Assembly (NCBI GenBank): GCA_963781805.1
Contig: CAWAHF010000004.1
Location: 3,410,001 to 3,474,000 of the forward strand
DNA length: 64,000 bases
Reading direction: 5' to 3'
Origin: JAFGPL01 sp963781805
GTDB taxonomy: Bacteria > Bacteroidota > Bacteroidia > Bacteroidales > UBA10428
In this document: in pieces, positions 57,001 to 64,000 of the stretch
How the letters are laid out: every line of letters begins with the position of its first letter
Position numbering within the stretch: the stretch's first letter is position 1
The notes under the pieces: generated by a model
Databases searched by the model: none
Seen by the model: only the letters and a program-made list of their open reading frames with translations
What the model was told of the DNA's origin: nothing
Made by a program: the position numbers and the translations under genes

Positions 57001-60000
57001 TTAATATTGAAAATGAGGTTCGTCCTCTGTTTGTTTGATTTTTTCCCTGATCTGCTCAAGTTTCTGTTCTTCGAGCACTTTCTTGTATTCAAACGGAATA
57101 ATCTTAACAAAACGCGGCAGATATTCATCCCAGTTCACCAGAATCTTCTCAGCAAGTTCACTTCGGGTATACTGATAATGATTGTTTATAAGTTGTTGAA
57201 GTTCTGCTATATCCTCCTTTTCTCCCAGTGAACTTAGTTCTACCATGCCTTTGTTGCAGAAATATTCAAAATTCCCGTCCACATCTAAAACATATGCAAT
57301 ACCACCACTCATACCGGCAGCAAAATTACGGCCTGTTTTGCCAAGCACGACGGTCCTTCCTCCGGTCATATATTCACAGCAATGATCTCCTGTGCCTTCC
57401 ACTACGGCATAAGCCCCGCTGTTTCTGACACAAAATCTTTCACCGGCTACCCCTCGGATATAAGCTTCACCCGATGTTGCCCCATAAAGCACAGTATTCC
57501 CGATGATTATGTTTTCCTCGGGTTGGAACGTGGAACCTCTTGGCGGCACAACAACAATACGACCACCTGATAATCCTTTCCCAAGATAGTCGTTTGATTC
57601 GCCTTCTAGTTCAAAATGTATTCCCTTTATCAGGAAAGCGCCAAAACTCTGACCCGCAGATCCCTGAAACTTACAATTGATTGTTCCGTCGGGAAGACCA
57701 TCCTCACCAAATTTCTTTGTGATTTCACCCGAAAGCATTGCACCAACAGTACGGTCGGTATTACTTATCTTTTTTGAGATCCAGACTTTATCTAAATTTT
57801 TTGTTGCTTTTAAAGACTGTTTGATCAAGTCAAGATCCATCACATCTTCAATTTTATGCTTTTGTAAACAGGTGCAATAGGTGTCATATTTTGAAGCTTC
57901 CCTGGGTCTGTTTAATATACCGGATAGATCAAGATTTTTAACTTTCCAGTTGGTAATATCAGTACGCTGTTCAAGAAGATCCGTTCTGCCCACGATTTCT
58001 TCAAATTTTCTGTATCCCAATTCTGCAAGTATCTCCCTGACTTCCTGAGCAATAAAATTAAAATAATTGATCACATATTCTGATTTCCCAATAAATCGTT
58101 GCCTAAGCTCAGGATTTTGAGTTGCTACACCCACCGGGCAAGTATTCAGATGACATTTGCGCATCATAATACAACCCAGAATAATCAGACTGATGGTGGC
58201 AAAACCAAATTCTTCACCTCCAAACATACCTGCATATACCACATCGCGTCCGGTTTTAAGCTGTCCGTCTGTTTGAAGCCTTACTCTGTCGCGCAGGTTA
58301 TTCATTACCAATGTTTGCTGTACCTCAGAGATTCCAAGTTCCATTGGTAATCCGGCATGTTTGATAGAGCTGGCGGGACTTGCGCCGGTTCCCCCTTCAC
58401 TTCCGCTAATAGTAATGCTATCTGCATGTGCTTTAGCCACACCGGCTGCAATGGTGCCAACCCCGTTTTCTGATACCAGTTTAACATTGATTCTTGCCCC
58501 GGGATTTACACATTTAAGATCAAAAATAAGTTGTGCCAAATCCTCGATGGAATAAATATCATGATGTGGGGGAGGAGAAATTAATGTGATTCCCGGAGTG
58601 GAATGTCTCAACCGGGCAATTATTTTGTCTATTTTATGACCCGGTAATTGTCCTCCTTCACCTGGTTTAGCCCCCTGAGCAATTTTAATCTGGATTTCTT
58701 CGGCATTAATCAGGTAGTTAGTTGTTACTCCAAATCTTCCGGAAGCAACCTGCTTAATGGCGCTACGCGGATTGGAACCATCTGCACGCGGTTTAAAACG
58801 TTCGGAATCTTCTCCCCCTTCACCGGTATTGCTTCTGCCTCCTATTTTATTCATTGCGATCGCCAGGGCCTCATGTGCTTCTTTGCTTATTGAACCATAT
58901 GACATGGCTCCCGTAATAAAACGTTTCATAATCTCGCTGGCAGGTTCAACCTCGTCGATTGGTATCGGATTCCCTTTTTTAAAGTTAAAACAGCCTCTTA
59001 AAAATTGCGGCTTTCGGTTTTCTTCATTGACCAGCGTTGTGAATTCCTTAAATTTTAAATAGTCATTCGTCCGTGTTGACCATTGTAAAAGTCCTATCGT
59101 TTCAGGATTCCAGCCATGGTGTTCGCCATCTTTCCGATAATGATATGTGCCAATTGTTTTAAATTCAGGTTGTTCGCTAATTTCATCAAGATATGCAGCC
59201 TGATGGCTCATCAATGCCTCCCTGGCAATTTCATCCAAACCTATCCCCCCTATTCTGGAATCTGTTCCCGTAAAATATTTATCCACAACCTTTTTGCTAA
59301 TCCCCAAAGCTTCAAAAATTTGTGATCCATGATAACTTCTCAGGGTAGATATCCCCATTTTGGAGAGAATTTTTAATAATCCTTTATCGATGGCCTTAAA
59401 ATAATTTGCCCTCGCTTTGACATAATCAAAGGGAATTTCTTTTCTTTCCACCAGTTTTTCAATGATAGCCACCGCTCCGTAAGGATTAACAACGCTGGCG
59501 CCAAATGCCAGCAGTAAAGCAAAATGGTTAACTTCCCTGGCATCTGCAGTTTCAACAATCAACCCTATTTGCATCCTTTTTTTCACGTTTATCAGGTGAT
59601 GATGCACGGCAGAAACTGCAAGTATGGAGGGTATGGGTACGTTATTTTTATCAAATCCCCTGTCGGAAAGAATGATAAAATTTCTTCCGGTATCTACTGC
59701 TTCCTCGGCCTTCAGACATAAATCCTCCAGCGCTTTTTCCAAAACCTTTCCATAGTTTTCTGAAACCACCGGAAAAAGCATGGGTATGGTTGTATAGGAA
59801 TATTCATTCTGATCCAGATTCTTAATTTTACCTAAATCAGTGTTGGTAACAATCGGACTTCGAAACTTTATAAGTTTGCAATGAGCAGCTGATTCTGTAA
59901 GCAAATTTTTTGATACAGAACCAATATAATGCGTTAATGACATGACCAAACCCTCCCGGATCGGATCGATTGGAGGATTTGTAACCTGTGCAAAGAGTTG

Positions 60001-61542
60001 TTTGAAATAGTTAAACAATCTTTGTGGTTTTTCAGACATTACTGCAAGCGGTGTGTCATTCCCCATAGAAGATACCGGTTCCTGACCCTCGATGGACATT
60101 GGTTTCAGAATAAACTCTACATCCTCTTTGGTATAATTAAATACGTTGGTAAAGGGTTTGTATTTATCTCCCAGACTCGTAGGAACGCGTCTTTTTACTT
60201 CAATATCATCCAAATCTATCCTGTTTTCTTTTAACCAGTTGCCATAAGCGTTTCTTTCGGTCAGTTGTTTCTTTAATTCTTCATCTGGTACGATAATTCC
60301 AAATTTGGTATCGACCAGCAATATTTTTCCGGGACGCAACCTCCCTTTTTCTTTGATTTGCTCAGGAGGAAATACCTGCACACCCACTTCCGAACCCATA
60401 ACAATAACATCATCCTTTGTTATTATGTACCGGGAAGGTCGCAATCCATTTCGATCAAGCGTGCCACCAATATACCTTCCATCGCTAAACACAATGGAAG
60501 CCGGACCATCCCACGGCTCCATAATAGTAGAATGATACTCGTAAAAAGCTTTTAAACTATCAGGAATAGGATTTTTATCGTTCCAGGATTCCGGAATCAG
60601 CATACTTAACGCATGAGGCAACGTTTTACCTGTAAGTACCAGAAATTCAAGAGCATTATCGAGAGAGGCCGAATCGCTTTTATTGGGTTCGATAACCGGA
60701 AAAAGTTTCTTCAGGTCATCACCAAATATGCTGGAATTCATAAGTGATTCTCTCGCTCCCATCCACATACGGTTTCCTTTTATTGTATTTATTTCACCGT
60801 TGTGGGCTAAAAATCTAAATGGCTGAGCCAAATCCCAGGTTGGAAACGTATTTGTACTGAACCGTGAATGAATGAGTGCAATTGCACTATCAATGTTGGG
60901 ATTGCGCAAATCGGCAAAGTAAAGGCCCAATTGACCGGGCATAAACATTCCTTTATAAATCATTATTTTAGTGGAAAGACTTGGAAGATAAAATGAATCC
61001 TTTCCTTTTATATTGGAGTTTCTAACCTTGTTTTCTGCCTGTTTGCGAATGATATATAATTTTCTTTCAATATCTTCCTGTTCAAATTTCCCGGTGATAT
61101 AAATCTGTCGCATAAAGGGTTCTGTACTTTTCGCAATCTCCCCGAGTATTGAATTATCTATGGGAACATCCTGAAAGTCTATAACATCAAGCCCTTCTTC
61201 GAGAATCGTATCGATCAGAATTTTTTCGCAAAGCTGTCTTTCTTTTTGTGTTTGAGGGAGAAATACCAACCCGGTTCCGTACTGCCCTTCCTGGGGTACT
61301 TTTATACCCTTTGAAGTAATCAGATTATGGGGTATCTGGATGAGAATTCCTGCACCATCACCGGAAATATTGTCGGACCCTTCGGCTCCCCTGTGTGTCA
61401 TATTAACGAGTACTTCAAGTCCTTTCTGTACAATGGAATGAGATTTTATACCCTTAATTTGGGTAACAAATCCTATTCCGCAACCGTCGTGTTCGTTTGC
61501 CGGATTATATAATCCCTGTGCTTTTGGAAAACCCTTGCTCAT
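57001..61542 (-). CDS. gltB: Glutamate synthase large subunit
   Basis: GltB makes two glutamates from glutamine and 2-oxoglutarate. The 1,513-residue chain has the class II glutaminase domain whose nucleophile is Cys21 in HDGCGIGFV, so the first 20 residues are a propeptide to be removed. A central domain follows, then the FMN-binding synthase domain (GGRSNTGEGGED, then GAKPGEGGQLPG, and SISGSEGGTGASP). The [3Fe-4S] cysteines are present as C-x5-C-x4-C in GCIMMRKCHLNTCPVG. The C-terminal GXGXG beta-helix domain (GRIVVVPPRGS, GATSGEAYIRGVAGERF) is complete. The ATG at 61542 fits. A hairpin with a T tract lies 28 bp upstream and could attenuate the operon. Confidence 0.97.
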   Translation of the reverse strand: MSKGFPKAQGLYNPANEHDGCGIGFVTQIKGIKSHSIVQKGLEVLVNMTHRGAEGSDNISGDGAGILIQIPHNLITSKGIKVPQEGQYGTGLVFLPQTQKERQLCEKILIDTILEEGLDVIDFQDVPIDNSILGEIAKSTEPFMRQIYITGKFEQEDIERKLYIIRKQAENKVRNSNIKGKDSFYLPSLSTKIMIYKGMFMPGQLGLYFADLRNPNIDSAIALIHSRFSTNTFPTWDLAQPFRFLAHNGEINTIKGNRMWMGARESLMNSSIFGDDLKKLFPVIEPNKSDSASLDNALEFLVLTGKTLPHALSMLIPESWNDKNPIPDSLKAFYEYHSTIMEPWDGPASIVFSDGRYIGGTLDRNGLRPSRYIITKDDVIVMGSEVGVQVFPPEQIKEKGRLRPGKILLVDTKFGIIVPDEELKKQLTERNAYGNWLKENRIDLDDIEVKRRVPTSLGDKYKPFTNVFNYTKEDVEFILKPMSIEGQEPVSSMGNDTPLAVMSEKPQRLFNYFKQLFAQVTNPPIDPIREGLVMSLTHYIGSVSKNLLTESAAHCKLIKFRSPIVTNTDLGKIKNLDQNEYSYTTIPMLFPVVSENYGKVLEKALEDLCLKAEEAVDTGRNFIILSDRGFDKNNVPIPSILAVSAVHHHLINVKKRMQIGLIVETADAREVNHFALLLAFGASVVNPYGAVAIIEKLVERKEIPFDYVKARANYFKAIDKGLLKILSKMGISTLRSYHGSQIFEALGISKKVVDKYFTGTDSRIGGIGLDEIAREALMSHQAAYLDEISEQPEFKTIGTYHYRKDGEHHGWNPETIGLLQWSTRTNDYLKFKEFTTLVNEENRKPQFLRGCFNFKKGNPIPIDEVEPASEIMKRFITGAMSYGSISKEAHEALAIAMNKIGGRSNTGEGGEDSERFKPRADGSNPRSAIKQVASGRFGVTTNYLINAEEIQIKIAQGAKPGEGGQLPGHKIDKIIARLRHSTPGITLISPPPHHDIYSIEDLAQLIFDLKCVNPGARINVKLVSENGVGTIAAGVAKAHADSITISGSEGGTGASPASSIKHAGLPMELGISEVQQTLVMNNLRDRVRLQTDGQLKTGRDVVYAGMFGGEEFGFATISLIILGCIMMRKCHLNTCPVGVATQNPELRQRFIGKSEYVINYFNFIAQEVREILAELGYRKFEEIVGRTDLLEQRTDITNWKVKNLDLSGILNRPREASKYDTYCTCLQKHKIEDVMDLDLIKQSLKATKNLDKVWISKKISNTDRTVGAMLSGEITKKFGEDGLPDGTINCKFQGSAGQSFGAFLIKGIHFELEGESNDYLGKGLSGGRIVVVPPRGSTFQPEENIIIGNTVLYGATSGEAYIRGVAGERFCVRNSGAYAVVEGTGDHCCEYMTGGRTVVLGKTGRNFAAGMSGGIAYVLDVDGNFEYFCNKGMVELSSLGEKEDIAELQQLINNHYQYTRSELAEKILVNWDEYLPRFVKIIPFEYKKVLEEQKLEQIREKIKQTEDEPHFQY

Positions 61543-61569
61543 AAATTTAGCGTGTTAATGAAAATTTAA

Positions 61570-61597
61570 AAGGCCATTCTCAAGATTGAGAATGGCC
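61570..61597 (-). terminator. Hairpin in the gltB leader (terminator or attenuator)
   Basis: AGGCCATTCTCA-AGAT-TGAGAATGGCCT forms a perfect 12-bp stem with a 4-nt loop. On the minus strand it is followed by TTTTAAATTTT, and it ends 28 bp before the gltB ATG. Lying after the likely gltB promoter, it would act as an attenuator; if transcription starts further down it would only end proBA read-through. Confidence 0.6.
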
Positions 61598-61701
61598 TCG
61601 CCTATAAGTTTAAAGTAATACCATCCTCATTGATAAAATGAAAATTTCTTATCTGAATTTCTCTTGTCGATAAAAATCATCATACTTCATTTATTGTCAT
61701 G

Positions 61702-61709
61702 CAAAGTTA
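61702..61709 (-). promoter_or_regulatory. Candidate -7 box of gltBD
   Basis: On the minus strand TAACTTTG matches TAnnTTTG. A TTG lies about 13 nt upstream and another about 25 nt, neither at ideal spacing. It would give a leader of about 150 nt including the hairpin at 61570-61597. Confidence 0.35.
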
Positions 61710-61751
61710 ATAATAATTAAAACAACCTAAAATACAACCCCCATAAAAATA

Positions 61752-61786
61752 TGATACAAATAGGTAATATGTACTTTTTTGTATCA
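61752..61786. promoter_or_regulatory. Inverted repeat upstream of gltB (possible operator)
   Basis: TGATACAAA (61752-61760) and TTTGTATCA (61778-61786) are exact inverse copies separated by 17 bp. The position is 43-77 bp upstream of the candidate -7 box, fitting a binding site for a dimeric activator. The regulator is unknown. Confidence 0.4.
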
Positions 61787-62066
61787 ATCGATAGGATTTA
61801 AACTACCTTTTAGAAGAAAATAATTAAAACCTTTATTTGTCATTTATAGAATTTAATTCCCTGTTACACTTATATTGTTAACAACTAAACAATTGCATAA
61901 TATCCAACTGCAAATGTCTGGCTTTTTTCACCAACAGTACCGGGCTTATGAATTTAACGTTAGTAGTCAATATTCTCAAGTTATCCATAACAGACTCTAA
62001 ATAGTTAATTAACAATTGAGGATGTAAATGAGTTTAATAATCCTAAAAACTAAGAATAATCTTTAA

Positions 62067-63317
62067 TCACTTTCTAAGTTGTCCGCTCCCAAATACAATG
62101 TATTTAGGCGCAGTTAACTCCTTAAGACCCATTGGTCCACGAACGTGGAGTTTTTGATTACTGATGCCCATTTCGGCGCCAAGCCCAAACTCATTCCCAT
62201 CGCTAAATCTGGTGGAAGCATTGATGAAGCATGCAGCTGAATCAACCTCAGTTATAAATTTCATTCCCTGGCTGTAACTGTCTGTAACTATTGCATCTGA
62301 ATGATTTGAACTATAGGTATTAATATGATCAATTGCCTCATCAGAAGAATCAACAATCTTCACGGAAAGAATTAAAGCGAGATATTCAGTGCTCCAATCT
62401 TCTTCAGTAGCCTCTTTGATATCCGGAAGAATGGCCCTGGTTCGTTTGCAACCTCTGAGTTCAACACCTGCTTTATCAAATTCCTTTTTCATCATTGGAA
62501 GAAATCTGTCTGCAACAACTTTATGTACCAAAAGTGTTTCCATCGTATTACAAACACCGGGTCGCTGAACCTTGGCATTGTAACAGATATCTACAGCCAT
62601 TTTTAGATCAGCAAATTCATCCACATAGGTATGACAAATTCCCAAATCATGGCGGATTACGGGAATTAATGAATTTTCTTCCACAAACCTTATAAGTTCA
62701 AGACCTCCGCGGGGTATAATGATATCAACATACTCCTTCATTTGTACAAGGTGCAGAACCGATTCCCGTTCGGTATTTTCAATTATTTCAACTGCACCCT
62801 CCGGAACACCTGCTTTTTTCATTCCTTTTTTGATGAGCGATGTAATACACCTATTGGAATGAATTGCATCCGAGCCACCTCTTAAAATCACACTATTGCC
62901 CGACTTAATAGTTAATGATGCCACTTCGATGCAAACATTTGGTCTGGATTCAAAAACAATTCCTATAACTCCAATCGGAACTCTCATCTGACCAACCCGA
63001 AGCCCATTCGGCATTGTATTCATATTGAAAATTTCACCAATAGGATCTTTTAATCCGATGACATCATTCAGAACTTTAATCATCCCGTCAATTCTGGCAT
63101 CATTGAGTTCCAGTCTGTCAAGAAATGCTTTTGAAAGATTTTTCTTCCTGCCGTTTTCCAAATCTTTCTGATTTTCCTGCCTGATCAACTCTCTGTTGAG
63201 TTCAATTTCCTCAGCAATATACTTCAATGCCAAATTTTTGGTGGCTGTATTTAATTTTGCCAGTTCGCGTGAAGCAATCCGGGCATTTTTTCCTTTTTCA
63301 AGAATTATTTCTTTCAT
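62067..63317 (-). CDS. proA: Glutamate-5-semialdehyde dehydrogenase (gamma-glutamyl phosphate reductase)
   Basis: ProA reduces gamma-glutamyl phosphate to glutamate semialdehyde with NADPH, the second step of proline synthesis. The 416-residue aldehyde-dehydrogenase-fold protein has the conserved VGVIGIVFESRPNV-type segment (as PIGVIGIVFESRPNVCIE), the SVILRGGSDAIHSN motif and the catalytic cysteine in QRPGVCNTMETLL (about residue 254). The C-terminus GLGAEMGISNQKLHVRGPMG is typical. The ATG at 63317 is preferred to the TTG two codons earlier. It begins 2 bp after the proB stop, so the two are translationally coupled. Confidence 0.97.
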   Translation of the reverse strand: MKEIILEKGKNARIASRELAKLNTATKNLALKYIAEEIELNRELIRQENQKDLENGRKKNLSKAFLDRLELNDARIDGMIKVLNDVIGLKDPIGEIFNMNTMPNGLRVGQMRVPIGVIGIVFESRPNVCIEVASLTIKSGNSVILRGGSDAIHSNRCITSLIKKGMKKAGVPEGAVEIIENTERESVLHLVQMKEYVDIIIPRGGLELIRFVEENSLIPVIRHDLGICHTYVDEFADLKMAVDICYNAKVQRPGVCNTMETLLVHKVVADRFLPMMKKEFDKAGVELRGCKRTRAILPDIKEATEEDWSTEYLALILSVKIVDSSDEAIDHINTYSSNHSDAIVTDSYSQGMKFITEVDSAACFINASTRFSDGNEFGLGAEMGISNQKLHVRGPMGLKELTAPKYIVFGSGQLRK

Positions 63318-63319
63318 GT

Positions 63320-64000
63320 TCAATTATGATTAAATACACTGGCATTTTTTGGCAGAAAATGTGTTCCTACCTCTTTACCATTCAAAATATCAAAAATTAT
63401 TTCCGGCGCTGAACCATTTGTAATGACCAAATCGATATTTTCGTCATAACAGAATTTGGCAGCAGCCAGTTTTGTAATCATTCCCCCGGTACTAAATGAT
63501 GAACCGGCTCCGTTTGCCAACTTTTCCAAATCGGGGGTTATTTTAGATACCGTATGGATTATTTCAGCGCTCTTTTCTATTCTCGGATCGGCTGAATATA
63601 GTCCATCAATATCTGACAGCATTATCAGCAAATCGGCATCTATTAGTTTTGAAACAATGGCAGATAGTGTATCATTATCTCCAAATTCAATTTCATAGGT
63701 TGAGATGGTATCATTTTCATTGATAATTGGAATAATCTCCATTTCGAGCAGTCTTTCCATCGTACTTTTCGCATTATGATGTCTTACAGGATTTGCTATC
63801 ACATCCTTTGTAAGAAGAACCTGGGCAACAATCTGGTTATAATCGCTGAAAAACTTTTGATAGATTTTCATTAATTCAGCCTGACCGATAGCAGCCAGCG
63901 CCTGTTTTTTTGAAAGTTCAGAAGGCTTTCCATTCATACCCAGCCGTCCTGCGCCTACGGCAATCGCACCAGATGAAACCAGCGTAACCTGAATGCCTTT
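63320..64000 (-). CDS. proB: Glutamate 5-kinase, C-terminal part (cut by window edge)
   Basis: ProB phosphorylates glutamate, the first and usually feedback-inhibited step of proline synthesis. The visible 226 codons run from the right edge (KGIQVTLVSSGAIAVGAGRLG) through the kinase motifs IIPIINENDTIST, FGDNDTLSAIVS, LLIMLSDIDGLYSADPR and GTGGM-equivalent SFSTGGMITKLAAAK, to the stop at 63320. The protein ends soon after the kinase domain (GKEVGTHFLP), so it lacks the C-terminal PUA domain of E. coli ProB. An internal Met at 63937 is not the start, because homologous sequence continues upstream of it out of the window. Confidence 0.95.
   Translation of the reverse strand, partial: KGIQVTLVSSGAIAVGAGRLGMNGKPSELSKKQALAAIGQAELMKIYQKFFSDYNQIVAQVLLTKDVIANPVRHHNAKSTMERLLEMEIIPIINENDTISTYEIEFGDNDTLSAIVSKLIDADLLIMLSDIDGLYSADPRIEKSAEIIHTVSKITPDLEKLANGAGSSFSTGGMITKLAAAKFCYDENIDLVITNGSAPEIIFDILNGKEVGTHFLPKNASVFNHN

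Larger units (their letters stand above)
61543..62066. other. Non-coding gap between proA and gltB
   Basis: This 524-bp gap separates two minus-strand operons. It holds a terminator/attenuator-like hairpin (61570-61597), a -7-type box (61702-61709) and a 9-bp inverted repeat (61752-61786). The rest, up to the proA stop, is AT-rich without visible genes or a clear proA terminator. Confidence 0.5.

Noticed and set aside
63320..63937. A short stand-alone ProB starting at the Met at 63937
   Set aside because: Typical ProB sequence (VTLVSSGAIAVGAGRLG) continues in frame upstream of this Met to the window edge, so the Met is internal.

Overview
The window is a chromosomal segment of a member of the Bacteroidota, most likely a Bacteroidales or Marinilabiliales type organism. 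This rests on a type IX secretion (T9SS) substrate next to a PorP/SprF-family protein, DUF2723 and PspC/PadR gene families typical of the phylum, weak or absent Shine-Dalgarno sequences, and promoters of the Bacteroidetes form TTTG/TTG - about 20 nt - TAnnTTTG. The sequence is AT-rich. I see no phage genes, insertion sequences, plasmid genes or CRISPR arrays.

Layout. 1-4.5 kb: the N-terminal part of a MEDS/PAS sensor protein running off the left edge, a CrtI-like FAD oxidoreductase, a divergent NAD(P)-binding epimerase-like protein, and tRNA-Arg(CCT) preceded by a decayed tRNA copy and a clear promoter. 4.5-10.7 kb: CvpA, TyrS, a Wzz-like protein plus O-antigen ligase pair (surface polysaccharide), then on the minus strand a GAF-SpoIIE phosphatase and EF-P. 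10.9-17.3 kb: a DUF3108 protein, TsaB, a TolC/MacA-like efflux pair without its permease, a YgjP-like metallohydrolase and an unrecognised helical protein. 17.3-18.3 kb: a gap holding an array of 27-bp repeats and inverted copies.

18.3-39.6 kb is one 21.3-kb reading frame (7,096 codons) for a giant secreted adhesin. It has a signal peptide, adhesin/LamG/Ig-like head domains, 24 HYR-like repeats of exactly 81 aa, 20 PKD-like repeats of 108 or 110 aa with a diverged copy before and five after, ten SprB-type repeats and a T9SS type B C-terminal sorting domain. A PorP/SprF-family partner gene follows directly. About a third of the window serves this one surface protein.

40.7-48.3 kb: a DUF2797 protein, a PspC-PadR-PspC envelope-stress-like module with its own promoter, tRNA-Gln with a promoter embedded in the upstream terminator, a large DUF2723 membrane glycosyltransferase-like protein, and tRNA-Asn. 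48.5-55.4 kb: a PfkB-family (adenosine) kinase, an AT-rich gap, a small outer-membrane barrel-like protein, and a minus-strand cluster AsmA-like / histidine kinase / rnpA. 55.5-64 kb: nitrogen metabolism, with gltB-gltD (glutamate synthase) behind a leader carrying a possible attenuator, and the proline operon proB-proA, where proB is cut by the right edge. Glutamate from GltBD is the substrate of the ProB/ProA steps.
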